A stretch of DNA of 64,000 nt from Sva-07 sp963717385 (GCA_963717385.1 CAVQWE010000018.1:62001-126000); one strand, 5' to 3'; counted from the stretch's first letter, positions 52,928 through 61,956 are shown. Numbers and translations are program-made. The notes: generated by a model not told the origin, from the sequence alone.

Positions 52928-55264
52928 TTGATCTGGTTTCTGCTCGCCCTGCACGTCGTGACCGTCGTGGTGCTCTCGTTGGGTGGCGCACGTCTGGGCC
53001 GCAATGCGCTGTGGCTCGCAGCGGTGCCGATGGCGGTCACTGCGGTGTGGTCCGCAACGCATCTCGGCGCCAACGACACCATCACTGCAGGGTTCGAATG
53101 GGTGCCTGGGCTCGACGTTGCCATCGAGTTCCGAGTCGATGCGATGGGCTCGCTGCTGTCGCTGCTGGTGTCGGGTATCGGCGCATTGGTCTGCATCTAC
53201 GCCGTCGGATACTTCTCCGCCGGGGCCGCGAGCATGGGTCGCTTCGCCGCAACGCTCCTGGCATTCTCCACCGCCATGGTTGGTCTCGTGTGGGCCGACT
53301 CGGTGTGGACGCTGTTCATCTTCTGGGAACTCACCTCGATCACCTCGTTCCTGCTCGTCGGGTTCAAAAACGCCGACCCCGTCGCCCGCACTGCGGCTCG
53401 TCGAGCGCTCGTGATCACCGCTGCGGGTGGCCTGTCGCTGCTCGCCGGTTTCGTGTTGTTCGTCGATGCCGCCGGTACCGCCCGGCTCAGTGAGATCACC
53501 CCGATCACCGGCTCGACCGCCAACGCCGCTGCCATCTTGATCCTGGTCGCCGCAGCAACGAAGTCGGCGCAGTTCCCCTTCCACGTCTGGCTACCGGGTG
53601 CAATGGCCGCACCGACGCCCGTCAGCGCCTACCTGCACTCGGCGACGATGGTGAAGGCGGGCGTGATCCTCGTGGCCGTGATCGCCCCGGCGTTCCAGGA
53701 CACCGATGTCTGGAAGCCGCTCGGGTTGACCTTCGGTCTGGCCACCATGGTGTGGGGGGCAATCGGCGCACTCCGCCACGTCGACGCCAAATTGATCCTG
53801 GCGTGGGGCACGGTGTCGCAGCTCGGCTTGTTGATCACCTTGCTGGCCATCGGCAGCCCGAAGGCGACCTTCGCTGCCATCTCGATCCTGGTCGCCCACG
53901 CGATCTTCAAGGCAGCGCTCTTCATGGTCGTCGGCGAGGTCGACGTGCGCACCGGTACCCGCAACATCAACGAACTGTCGGGGCTGCGCCGTTCGATGCC
54001 GGTGACCTTCGTCGTCGCCGTGCTCTCTGGCGCCTCGATGGCGGGCATCCCCCCGTTGTTGGGGTTCCCCACCAAGGAGGCCGCGATCGAAGCTGCCCTC
54101 GGGTTGTCGGGCGCCGAGTTCTGGATCGTCGGTGGGCTCATCATCGGCGGCTCGGTGTTGACCGTTGCCTACACGACTCGGCTCCTCATCGGCATGTTCG
54201 GTGCCAGCGAGCCGATGCCGGATCGCGAGGTTGCCCCGCGCCGCCCAGCCATGTCGGCACCCGAGTCGATCCTCGCCGCTGCGTCGTTGCTCGGCTTCGT
54301 CGCGCTCGGCTGGGTCACCGGGGTGGTCCGGCCGGCCGTGATCACCATCGATCCCAAAGCCGAGGTCTACTCGCTCTTGCGTTGGCCGGGCCTGACTGAT
54401 GCGTTCATCACCAGCCTGGTGATCGTGGCGTTCGGCCTGCTGATCGGTGCGCTGCTGGCGCGGCGACACGTCGTCAGCGGGCCTGCCGCGCGCGGTGCTG
54501 CGAACGTCGACTGGATGATCGACGGCGTCGGCCGGCTCGCCAGGCAGATCGCCGGCCGAGTGCAACACGGCTCACTCCCGCTGTACCTGGCGACGACCGT
54601 GCTGGTGGTGTGCATCGCCGCCGTGCCATTCGTCGGCGAGATCGATCCCGACACCCTCTACTGGTGGGACAACCTGGCCGAGGCGGTGCTCGTGTTGATG
54701 ATCGTGGCCGCAGCGATCTTGGCGACGTTGGTGTCGTCGCGGCTGGGCGCTGCGCTCGTCCTCGGCGCTGTCGGCTTCAGCGTGGCGGGCCTGTTCGTTG
54801 CGTACGGCGCGCCCGATCTCGTGTTGACCCAGTTGCTGGTCGAGACCGTGATCGTCGTCGGATTCGTGGTCGGCCTCGGTCGACTCGCCACGAAGTTCCC
54901 CACCCCGACTCGCCTCTGGCTCACCGGTCGACTCGTGATCGCCGGCGCGATGGGCAGCGCCGTTGCGGTGGCGTTGGCCGGAAGCGCAGGCAACCCGGTC
55001 GGCACCGCTCCGGTACGCGAACTCGCCGTGACTGCGCAGACCGAGGGTGGTGGCAAGAACGTCGTCAACGTGATCCTGACCGACACCCGCGCACTCGACA
55101 CCTTTGGCGAGGTGATCGTGCTGATGGTGGTCGCCGTGGGCATCTTGACCCTGAGCACCAAGCGCGGTCGGACACGTCCGACCGCTTCGAAGGTTGCATC
55201 CCCGTCCGATCCGAGTCCTGCGCCCGACAGCCTGGTCGCCGACGTCGACGAGGTCGCACGATGA
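52928..55264 (+). CDS. mrpA: Na+/H+ antiporter subunit A
   Basis: 778 aa with about twenty hydrophobic segments. The NuoL-like core has FWELTSITSFLLVGF, KSAQFPFHVWLPGAMAAPTP, HSATMVKAGV and LAWGTVSQLGLLITLL; the C-terminal third carries the MbhD/MrpB-like extension. It is the largest proton/sodium-translocating subunit of the seven-protein Mrp complex. TTG start near a -10 box. First of seven overlapping genes. Confidence 0.92.
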   Translation: MIWFLLALHVVTVVVLSLGGARLGRNALWLAAVPMAVTAVWSATHLGANDTITAGFEWVPGLDVAIEFRVDAMGSLLSLLVSGIGALVCIYAVGYFSAGAASMGRFAATLLAFSTAMVGLVWADSVWTLFIFWELTSITSFLLVGFKNADPVARTAARRALVITAAGGLSLLAGFVLFVDAAGTARLSEITPITGSTANAAAILILVAAATKSAQFPFHVWLPGAMAAPTPVSAYLHSATMVKAGVILVAVIAPAFQDTDVWKPLGLTFGLATMVWGAIGALRHVDAKLILAWGTVSQLGLLITLLAIGSPKATFAAISILVAHAIFKAALFMVVGEVDVRTGTRNINELSGLRRSMPVTFVVAVLSGASMAGIPPLLGFPTKEAAIEAALGLSGAEFWIVGGLIIGGSVLTVAYTTRLLIGMFGASEPMPDREVAPRRPAMSAPESILAAASLLGFVALGWVTGVVRPAVITIDPKAEVYSLLRWPGLTDAFITSLVIVAFGLLIGALLARRHVVSGPAARGAANVDWMIDGVGRLARQIAGRVQHGSLPLYLATTVLVVCIAAVPFVGEIDPDTLYWWDNLAEAVLVLMIVAAAILATLVSSRLGAALVLGAVGFSVAGLFVAYGAPDLVLTQLLVETVIVVGFVVGLGRLATKFPTPTRLWLTGRLVIAGAMGSAVAVALAGSAGNPVGTAPVRELAVTAQTEGGGKNVVNVILTDTRALDTFGEVIVLMVVAVGILTLSTKRGRTRPTASKVASPSDPSPAPDSLVADVDEVAR

Positions 55265-55752
55265 TCGCTCGCACCTCGCCGATCGTGTCGCTCGCTGTTC
55301 GGGCCGTCACGCCGATTGCACTCCTGGTCGCGGCGTATGTCCTGTTCGCTGGTCACAACCAGCCGGGTGGTGGGTTCGCCGCTGGTCTGATGCTGGGCGC
55401 AATCATCGTGCTGCGCACGGTCGCCGGACTGCAACAACCGCGGTACGCCACCGTGTGGTTGTCGGTCGGCGGAGTGATCGCCGGTCTGGTTGCGATCGCG
55501 CCGATGCTGTGGGGCGAGCCGCTCCTCGACCAGGTGGTCGTCACGTGGGACGTCCCACTGCTGGGCACGGTGAAGACCGGTTCTGCCCTGGTGTTCGACC
55601 TCGGTGTGGTCGCGATCGTGGTCGGGTTGGTCATTGCCCTGCTCGACGGTCTCGACGCCACATCGCTGGTCGACAGCGGCCGTAGCCCCGCTCCGGCGAG
55701 CGTCCGCTCAGGCGACACCGCATCTCCCGACGACCAGGCGGCGCCCACATGA
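55261..55752 (+). CDS. mrpB: Na+/H+ antiporter subunit B
   Basis: 163 aa. SPIVSLAVRAVTPIALLVAA and the GHNQPGGGFAAGLMLGAI signature identify the MrpB/MnhB domain; four hydrophobic segments then a hydrophilic tail. Starts in an ATGA overlap with mrpA. Confidence 0.9.
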   Translation: MIARTSPIVSLAVRAVTPIALLVAAYVLFAGHNQPGGGFAAGLMLGAIIVLRTVAGLQQPRYATVWLSVGGVIAGLVAIAPMLWGEPLLDQVVVTWDVPLLGTVKTGSALVFDLGVVAIVVGLVIALLDGLDATSLVDSGRSPAPASVRSGDTASPDDQAAPT

Positions 55753-56171
55753 GCATCGCCATGATCTTCGCCGTTGCCGGGTTGGTCGCTGCCGGCACCT
55801 TCCTGGTCACGTCGCGCTCACTCAGCCGCATCGTGCTCGGCTTCGCCCTGCTCGGTCATGCCGCGGTGCTCGCACTCCTGGCAGCGGGCGGTCGTGCGGG
55901 CTCACCGCCGATCGTCGACGGTGAGCCGCTGAGCGACGTGTCCAATCCGCTCCCGCAAGCGTTGTCGCTGACTGCGATCGTCATCTCGTTCGGGCTCACG
56001 CTGTTCGTGTTGGCGCTGGCCCGCCGGCAGCAGATGCTCACCGGCGACGACCTGGTCGAAGACGACGTCGAGGACCGGCGTATCGCAACCACGCACGACG
56101 ACCCAGCGGAATCGGTCGACGAGACCCGCCAGCTCGAGACGTTGCACGACAACGCGGAGGACGGGTCGTGA
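55749..56171 (+). CDS. mrpC: Na+/H+ antiporter subunit C
   Basis: 140 aa, NuoK-like with three helices (IVLGFALLGHAAVLALLAAG, LTAIVISFGLTLFVLALARR) and an acidic C-terminal tail of ~40 residues longer than usual. ATGA overlap with mrpB. Confidence 0.9.
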   Translation: MSIAMIFAVAGLVAAGTFLVTSRSLSRIVLGFALLGHAAVLALLAAGGRAGSPPIVDGEPLSDVSNPLPQALSLTAIVISFGLTLFVLALARRQQMLTGDDLVEDDVEDRRIATTHDDPAESVDETRQLETLHDNAEDGS

Positions 56172-57670
56172 GCGCGGTGATCGGGTTGTGCGTGGCGCTG
56201 CCACTGCTCGCCTCGGCGTTGGTGCTCGGCGTTCGCCGAATTGCCAAGCTTCGCGACGTCCTCACGGTGTCGACGATGACGGCGGTCACCGCATTGTCGG
56301 CAGTGTTGCTGGCCGAGGTCGACCGCAACGGCACGGTGGTCCTGCGGGTCGGCGACTGGGCTCCCGATCTCGGCATCGTCTTGGTCGCGGACTTGTTTGC
56401 TGCGCTGATCCTGCTGGTTGCTTCGGCGACCATCCTCGTGGTCGAGTTGTTCGCCATCGGCCAGCGGCGCACACCAGCTGGTGCCGATCCGGCGGTGGTC
56501 AGCCCGATCCTGCTCGTGCTCGCCGGTGGCGTGAGTCTGGCGATCCTCACCGGCGACCTCTTCACATTGTTCGTGGCGTTCGAGCTGATCCTCGTGGCCA
56601 GCTATGTGCTGCTCACCCACCAGGGCCACGAGTCGCAGGTCCGTTCCGGCATGACCTACGTGGTCATCAACCTGTTCGCTTCGACGCTGTTCCTGTTCGG
56701 CGTCGCCATCGTCTACTCGGCCACCGGCACGGTCAACATGGCGCTCCTTGCCGACCGCATCCCCGAACTGCCCGCTGCCACCCAGGTCGGTATCGGGCTG
56801 TGGTTCCTCATCGTGTTCGGTACCAAGGCCGCCATCTTCCCGCTGTTCTCGTGGCTGCCCGACAGCTATCCGACGGCGCCGACCACCATCACTGCGGTGT
56901 TCGCCGGGCTGCTCACCAAGATCGGCGTCTACGTCCTCATCCGGTTCTTCACGCTGATGGACCTCGACCAGCTCGGACCGTTGCTGCTGGTGATCGCCGG
57001 GTTCACGATGATCGTCGGCGTCGCCGGCGCTCTCGCGCAGAACGATGTCAAGCGCATCTTGTCGTTCCACGTGGTCAGCCAGATCGGCTACATGATCATG
57101 GGTCTCGGGCTGTTCACGGTGGCCGGTGTTGCCGGCGCCGTGCTGTTCCTGATCCACCAGATCCCCGTCAAGACCGTGATGTTCCTGGCCGGAGGGTTGA
57201 TCGAGGACGATCAGGGCACGTCGGCACTGAAGAAGGTCGGTGGTCTGGCCACGAGCAAGCCGGTGATCGCCGTGTTGTTCGCGCTGCCCGCGCTCAGCCT
57301 CGCTGGTCTGCCGCCGTTCTCGGGTTTCATCGCCAAGCTCGCGCTGGTCGACGCCGGGATGGCATCGGGCGCCTATGTGATCGTGGCGGTCTCGCTGGTC
57401 GGATCGATCCTGACCCTGTTGTCGATGACCAAGATCTGGCTCGGAGCATTCTGGGGTGAGGTCACCCCGTCGGCGGTTCCGGCGTCGAGTCGCCGCTCGG
57501 TCACGGTGATGCAGACCGCCGCAGGTGTGGCTGTGGCCGGAACCATCGCCATCGCCGTGTTGGCCGGTCCGCTGTGGCGAATGAGCGAGCAGGTCGCCAC
57601 CGATCTCCTCGACCGCACCCCGTACATCACCGACGTGCTCGGTGAGCCTGTCGACGAGGTGGCCGACTGA
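56168..57670 (+). CDS. mrpD: Na+/H+ antiporter subunit D
   Basis: 500 aa, NuoM/N-like. TLFVAFELILVASYVLLTHQ, GTKAAIFPLFSWLPDSYPTA and FHVVSQIGYMIMGLGLF with a lysine/glutamate proton path. GTGA overlap with mrpC. Confidence 0.93.
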   Translation: MSAVIGLCVALPLLASALVLGVRRIAKLRDVLTVSTMTAVTALSAVLLAEVDRNGTVVLRVGDWAPDLGIVLVADLFAALILLVASATILVVELFAIGQRRTPAGADPAVVSPILLVLAGGVSLAILTGDLFTLFVAFELILVASYVLLTHQGHESQVRSGMTYVVINLFASTLFLFGVAIVYSATGTVNMALLADRIPELPAATQVGIGLWFLIVFGTKAAIFPLFSWLPDSYPTAPTTITAVFAGLLTKIGVYVLIRFFTLMDLDQLGPLLLVIAGFTMIVGVAGALAQNDVKRILSFHVVSQIGYMIMGLGLFTVAGVAGAVLFLIHQIPVKTVMFLAGGLIEDDQGTSALKKVGGLATSKPVIAVLFALPALSLAGLPPFSGFIAKLALVDAGMASGAYVIVAVSLVGSILTLLSMTKIWLGAFWGEVTPSAVPASSRRSVTVMQTAAGVAVAGTIAIAVLAGPLWRMSEQVATDLLDRTPYITDVLGEPVDEVAD

Positions 57671-58224
57671 TGGCTGCCACCGTCTCTCGACCCTCGTGGA
57701 CGTCGTCGGCGCGGATGACGCTTCGTGCGCTGGTCACCCCGCGTCGCCTGCTCACCATCGCCTTGCTCGTCATGGCCTGGTGTGCGCTCTGGGGGTCGGT
57801 GTCGGCCGCCAACATCTTGTCGGGCACGCTCATTGCTGTCGCGGCAACGATCTTCTCCGGCGTCGATCGCAACACCGGCGGTCTGCACCTGGTCCCGTTG
57901 TTGCATTTCGTGTGGCTCGTGGGCGTCGACCTCGTCGTGTCGACGGTGTCGGTCGCCTGGGAGATCCTCACGCCGACCGACTACACCGACGAGGCCATCA
58001 TCGCCGTCGACACCAACGTCGAGTCACGCTCGCACTTCTTGATGTTGGTGGTGGCGATCACGGTCACGCCTGGCACCGCGGTGATCGACAGTGATGGCGA
58101 CACCGGTCGGCTGTACCTGCATCTCCTCCATGCCGAGAAGGCACCGGAGATCGAACGGCACGTGCGTCACCTTGCCGAACTCGCCTGTCGAGCGCTGCCC
58201 GTGAAGGAGGAGGCTGCATCATGA
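57670..58224 (+). CDS. mrpE: Na+/H+ antiporter subunit E
   Basis: 184 aa. An N-terminal helix pair is followed by the conserved LLHFVWLVGVDLVVSTVSVA and ITVTPGTAVIDSDGDTGRLY, typical of MrpE. It is needed for complex assembly. Start overlaps the mrpD stop (TGATG). Confidence 0.88.
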   Translation: MAATVSRPSWTSSARMTLRALVTPRRLLTIALLVMAWCALWGSVSAANILSGTLIAVAATIFSGVDRNTGGLHLVPLLHFVWLVGVDLVVSTVSVAWEILTPTDYTDEAIIAVDTNVESRSHFLMLVVAITVTPGTAVIDSDGDTGRLYLHLLHAEKAPEIERHVRHLAELACRALPVKEEAAS

Positions 58225-58478
58225 TCGCCGACATTGCCGTTGGAATCTTCCTGCTCGCTGGAATCCTGGCGGGCATCCGTTTGGTGCGAGGCCCGTCGCT
58301 TGCCGACCGGGTGATCTCGCTCGACGCTGCACTCGTGGCGCTGATGGGTGCCATCGGTACCAGGGTCGCTGAGACCGGCAACACGTTGTACATCGGTGTG
58401 CTCGTGGTGATCGCGATCGTGGCGTTCACGGCCACCGTCGCGCTCAGCCGCTTCATCGAAACGACCGGTCGGCCATGA
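58221..58478 (+). CDS. mrpF: Na+/H+ antiporter subunit F
   Basis: 85 aa, three helices with RLVRGPSLADRVISLDAALV, the MrpF signature. ATGA overlap with mrpE. Confidence 0.9.
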   Translation: MIADIAVGIFLLAGILAGIRLVRGPSLADRVISLDAALVALMGAIGTRVAETGNTLYIGVLVVIAIVAFTATVALSRFIETTGRP

Positions 58479-58855
58479 ACGTCATCTCCTCGGTGTTCAT
58501 CCTGCTCGGTGCGTTCGTCGCGCTGCTCGCCGGAATTGGGTTGCTCACGTTCACCACCCCGTATGCCCGGTTCCACGCCGCCGGAAAGGCGAGTCCGATT
58601 GCGTTCCTCCTCGTCGCGATCGGTGCGGGGATCGAGGTGGGCGCCAAGGGTGCCGCCGAGTTGGCGATCGTTGCTGCTGCACTGCTCCTCACCTTGCCGG
58701 CGAGCACGCACTTGCTGTTCCGCGCCACCCACCGCACCACGGTGTCAGAGCACCTGCGCATCGACGAACTGGCGGCGGCCGAACGTGAGCTCGCCGACTC
58801 CAACGCCCGCATCGGCGAAGAAACCAACGGGGATGCCGGTGGCGGCGAGAGGTGA
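58475..58855 (+). CDS. mrpG: Na+/H+ antiporter subunit G
   Basis: 126 aa. LLTFTTPYARFHAAGKAS is the MrpG/MnhG motif, with three helices and a charged tail. ATGA overlap with mrpF. Completes the A-G set. Confidence 0.9.
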   Translation: MNVISSVFILLGAFVALLAGIGLLTFTTPYARFHAAGKASPIAFLLVAIGAGIEVGAKGAAELAIVAAALLLTLPASTHLLFRATHRTTVSEHLRIDELAAAERELADSNARIGEETNGDAGGGER

Positions 58856-58913
58856 CCAGTCCGCGGCCACTCGGACCAAAAAGAACCTCGGGCAACAGGT
58901 GTCTTCGAATACC

Positions 58914-58919
58914 TATGAT
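58914..58919 (+). promoter_or_regulatory. -10 box TATGAT, leaderless regulator start
   Basis: TATGAT is 6 nt before GTG 58926, the same -10 and spacing as for the sigma gene at 52858. No good -35 is seen. Confidence 0.55.
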
Positions 58920-58925
58920 GTGCAT

Positions 58926-59225
58926 GTGACGTTGATCGAGCCGAAACCCGACTTGCCGTCGTGGACGTTTCTGACCAACCACGCTCACGTGATGGTGGCG
59001 CTCAGTCGCGACCCCGATCTGCGGCAACGCGATCTCAGTTACGTCGTCGGCATCACACCGGGCGCCGTGCAGCGCATCCTCGACGATCTCGAGCGGGCCG
59101 GCTATTTGCGGCGTGAGAAGGTCGGCCGTCGCAACCACTACGAGATCATCGATCGCACGCCGTTGCGCCACCCCCTCGAGGGTCAGCACACCGTCGGCGA
59201 ACTGCTCGACATGCTCCACGACTGA
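58926..59225 (+). CDS. Small winged-helix transcriptional regulator
   Basis: 99 aa. FLTNHAHVMVALSRDPDLRQ and QRDLSYVVGITPGAVQRILD form the helix-turn-helix, DLERAGYLRREKVGRRNHYE the wing. A MarR/ArsR-like single domain with no ligand domain. GTG 58926 is fixed by TATGAT 6 nt upstream, so it has its own promoter inside the mrp region. It may regulate the Mrp operon or the neighbours; nothing proves it. Confidence 0.78.
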   Translation: MTLIEPKPDLPSWTFLTNHAHVMVALSRDPDLRQRDLSYVVGITPGAVQRILDDLERAGYLRREKVGRRNHYEIIDRTPLRHPLEGQHTVGELLDMLHD

Positions 59226-59247
59226 CGCGCCGGGCGAGAAAGGCGAG

Positions 59248-59267
59248 CCGTCGTCTGTAGACGACGG
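59248..59267 (+). terminator. Perfect hairpin after the regulator gene
   Basis: CCGTCGTC and GACGACGG pair around TGTA, 23 nt after the stop. No U-tract. Confidence 0.55.
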
Positions 59268-59499
59268 GTGATCCCGACCTGGTCAAGGGTCTGGCCTCCA
59301 TGGCGGGCGTCGATGCCGTGGAGTTCGACGAGCAGGGCCGTCTGCCTCGAGAACAGATCGAGCAGTTCCAGCGAGGGCTGTCGAACACCGTTGGCGACGT
59401 CGCCCACATCGCCCGGGCGGTCGAGCACGTCGTCTCCCAGCCGATCGAGCTGAACATCGAAGAACTGGTCATCCGCCCTCAGAAGAGCATGTTCCGAAC
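59261..59499 (+). pseudogene. C-terminal remnant of an SDR dehydrogenase
   Basis: An open stretch without a start reads DPDLVKGLASMAGVDAVEFD, then IARAVEHVVSQPIELNIEEL and VIRPQKSM. This is the typical end of YdfG-like NADP-dependent short-chain dehydrogenases, where NIEELVIRP closes the fold. The nucleotide-binding and catalytic parts are missing, since a TAG precedes it and a hairpin and regulator gene lie upstream. It is a gene fragment, not a functional enzyme. Confidence 0.65.
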
Positions 59500-59949
59500 T
59501 CAGCGCTGTGTGCTCTCGAAGTACTTCTTCTGCGATGACAGGAACGCCTTGCCCATGTTCTTCGAGCCGAACGTTCGGTAGAGGAACCCCAGGACGCCGT
59601 TTGCCTGAACATCGCTGACGACGCAGTGGAATTGCACGCCACGCGGGCTCGACGACGTGTAGGTCTCCTCGAAGTGGGACCTGCCCGTGACCTTCGTGGT
59701 CTCGTAGACCTCATCGAATCGCACGATGACCTCGTCGTCGCCGATGGTGCACTCGATGTTGTGCCGCTTCATCACGCCTTCGTTGGTTCGGATGGTGACG
59801 AAGTCGACACCCTGCTCGAGGAGTTCCGCTTCGGTGATTCCCGGCATCGATCGCACCACACCCACGAAGTGCTCACCGAGGTCAGCGACTGAGGCCTTGA
59901 CGGACTGAAGGTCGCAGTCGATGTGGATCGTTCCATCGGACCAGGGCAT
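59500..59949 (-). CDS. SRPBCC (START-like) family protein
   Basis: 149 aa with the START/polyketide-cyclase fold pattern: an N-terminal strand and helix (TIHIDCDLQSVKASVADLGE), a hydrophobic ligand-binding core and a long C-terminal helix (FGSKNMGKAFLSSQKKYFES). Such proteins bind hydrophobic ligands. ATG 59949 follows TAGGGT by 6 nt on the minus strand. Confidence 0.65.
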   Translation of the reverse strand: MPWSDGTIHIDCDLQSVKASVADLGEHFVGVVRSMPGITEAELLEQGVDFVTIRTNEGVMKRHNIECTIGDDEVIVRFDEVYETTKVTGRSHFEETYTSSSPRGVQFHCVVSDVQANGVLGFLYRTFGSKNMGKAFLSSQKKYFESTQR

Positions 59950-59955
59950 GCAGCG

Positions 59956-59961
59956 ACCCTA
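59956..59961 (-). promoter_or_regulatory. -10 box TAGGGT, leaderless SRPBCC start
   Basis: Minus-strand TAGGGT precedes ATG 59949 by 6 nt. Confidence 0.5.
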
Positions 59962-60003
59962 GTCGTCGCCGGAACTCGGGTCGGTGTGCGTCGTCAGCTG
60001 CAG

Positions 60004-61269
60004 TCATGAGGTGGTTCGGTTGACGACCACGTCGCCGTTCTGGATCACATGGGACAGCGCGGTGTCGTGTCGAGCGAAGGCTGCGATGTCGTCGATGGGG
60101 TCGACGTTGGAGATCACGACATCGCCGAAGGCGCCTGGGCGCAGCACCCCGATTCGACCCTCGAGGTGACAGAGTCGTGCGTTCACGGTCCACATCGACT
60201 GAAGCACGTCGACGGCGGGTTGCACTTGGGCGCGGATGGCGAGTTCGTCGTTCTGCCGGATCTGCGTCTCGCCGATGAGGTCGGTGCCGAACCCGAGCGT
60301 GACGCCGGCGCGGTGGGTTCGTTCGAGCGACTCCAGCCCGGAGTCGAGCACGACGGAGTTCTTGGCGAGGTTGGCCTCCGGGAGGCCGAGTTGCCGGCCG
60401 ATGTCGTGCATGGCCTGATACGTGACGAGCGTCGGGACGACGACGGCGCCTGCCTCAGCGATCAGCGCCGCTGTCTGGTCGTCCATGAGGTTGCCGTGTT
60501 CGATGCAGTGGACCCCTGCGTCGACGGCCATTGCAATCGCCTCGGACGTGTACGCATGGGCGGAGACGTAGGTGCCGCGGTGCTGGGCTTCGGTGACGAT
60601 GATGCGGATCTCTTCACTGGTGTACTGCACGCTCTCGAGCGGGTCGGCGGGCGATGCCACCCCGCCCGACACGTGGATCTTGATGAAGTCGCTTCCGTCG
60701 CGAAGCAGGTGGCGGGCCGCCTTGCGCACGGCGTCGGGCCCGTCGGCGACGATCGACATCACGCTCGAGTCGAGCACGCAGCCGCAGCTCGCCACCTCGA
60801 TCTCACCTGAACGGATGTCGCCGTGCCCCCCGGTCTGGGTGAGCATCCGACCCGCACGGACGATTCTCGGACCTCGCGCGTGTCCGTCAGCGATGGCGCG
60901 CATCAGGCCGTTGACATCACCGCCGAGATCCCGAACGGTGGTGAACCCGCGCTCGACGGTGTTCGCCGCGAGCCGAGCCATGTTGATGCCGAACTGCACC
61001 TCTGACCATTGCACGAGCGAGCGGAAGTCGAGCGTGGCGAGCCGGAAGTGGACATGTCCGTCGATCAGTCCCGGCAGGACGAAGCGGCCGCCGGCGTCGA
61101 TGTCGACGTCGGCGTCACCGTCGTAGGAGTCGGGGAGATCCACGATGATGCCGTCCTCGATGACGACGACCTGGCCCTCGGTGTACGTCATCGTCGCAGT
61201 GTCGAGCACGGTGCCGTTCCTGATGACCGTGCGGTTCGACTGGTTGGGGGTCACGCGGGGCTCGCTCAT
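60004..61269 (-). CDS. Metal-dependent amidohydrolase, imidazolonepropionase-like
   Basis: 421 aa. VLPGLIDGHVHFRLAT gives the HxH metal ligands, DFIKIHVSGGVASPADPLES the bridging lysine region, and VSAHAYTSEAIAMAV, CIEHGNLMDD and LGFGTDLIGE the remaining ligands. The group includes imidazolonepropionases and Xaa-Pro dipeptidases. It lies 18 bp downstream of a TetR gene on the same strand, so substrate or product may be the TetR ligand. Confidence 0.87.
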   Translation of the reverse strand: MSEPRVTPNQSNRTVIRNGTVLDTATMTYTEGQVVVIEDGIIVDLPDSYDGDADVDIDAGGRFVLPGLIDGHVHFRLATLDFRSLVQWSEVQFGINMARLAANTVERGFTTVRDLGGDVNGLMRAIADGHARGPRIVRAGRMLTQTGGHGDIRSGEIEVASCGCVLDSSVMSIVADGPDAVRKAARHLLRDGSDFIKIHVSGGVASPADPLESVQYTSEEIRIIVTEAQHRGTYVSAHAYTSEAIAMAVDAGVHCIEHGNLMDDQTAALIAEAGAVVVPTLVTYQAMHDIGRQLGLPEANLAKNSVVLDSGLESLERTHRAGVTLGFGTDLIGETQIRQNDELAIRAQVQPAVDVLQSMWTVNARLCHLEGRIGVLRPGAFGDVVISNVDPIDDIAAFARHDTALSHVIQNGDVVVNRTTS

Positions 61270-61287
61270 GTCGCTGCTTTCCTTCGT

Positions 61288-61950
61288 TCAGTTGGTCGTG
61301 CTGGTGGTGTGGGTCGTCTGGCTCGGCGTCAGGATGTTCAGCGTCGCCCGACAGAGCAGATCGAGTTCTTCCGCAGGATCGGGCTCGACGGACGCGAGTT
61401 GGCGTTGCACGACCATCCCATTCAGATGGGATCGGGCGAAGCGGCGTGCGGAGGCGACCTGCTCGATCGGGAGATCGAGATCGGCGAACGTGTCCAGCCA
61501 CAGACGATCGAGTCGGGAACGGGCGCCATCGAACAACGGCGCAATTCGTGCGGTGACGTCCGCATCGATGTTGGGGTCCGACGACACCGTGAACGCAGCC
61601 CGACAGACGGGTTGCTGATACGACTCCCACGTCGAGCACACCAAGGCGGTGACACGATCGGCGGGCGTCGCACGACGATCCACCGACATTGCGGCTTCGA
61701 CCAGATCGTTCCACCCCCGCTCGACGACCGCGACCAGCAGGTCCGTCTTGGAGGCGAAGTGATACTGCAGTGCACCTGTCGACACACCTGCCCGTCGAGC
61801 GATCTCACCGAGGCCCGTGGATGGCCCGGTCTCGACGACGGCATCAGCGGTGGCCGCGAGAATGGCGGCGCAAGTCGAGGAGCGACGCTCCTGCTGGGTT
61901 CGTCGGGGTGGGTCGGCGTGGACCACGGCGGTTGGCTCGACCTGGGCCAT
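61288..61950 (-). CDS. TetR-family repressor
   Basis: 220 aa. TGLGEIARRAGVSTGALQYH and FASKTDLLVAVVERG form the helix-turn-helix and its following helix; a long ligand domain and a C-terminal Thr/Ser tail follow. Leaderless ATG 61950 behind TATGTT. The operator palindrome overlaps this -10, so it should be autoregulated and co-control the amidohydrolase. Confidence 0.87.
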   Translation of the reverse strand: MAQVEPTAVVHADPPRRTQQERRSSTCAAILAATADAVVETGPSTGLGEIARRAGVSTGALQYHFASKTDLLVAVVERGWNDLVEAAMSVDRRATPADRVTALVCSTWESYQQPVCRAAFTVSSDPNIDADVTARIAPLFDGARSRLDRLWLDTFADLDLPIEQVASARRFARSHLNGMVVQRQLASVEPDPAEELDLLCRATLNILTPSQTTHTTSTTN

Positions 61951-61956
61951 GCTCGA

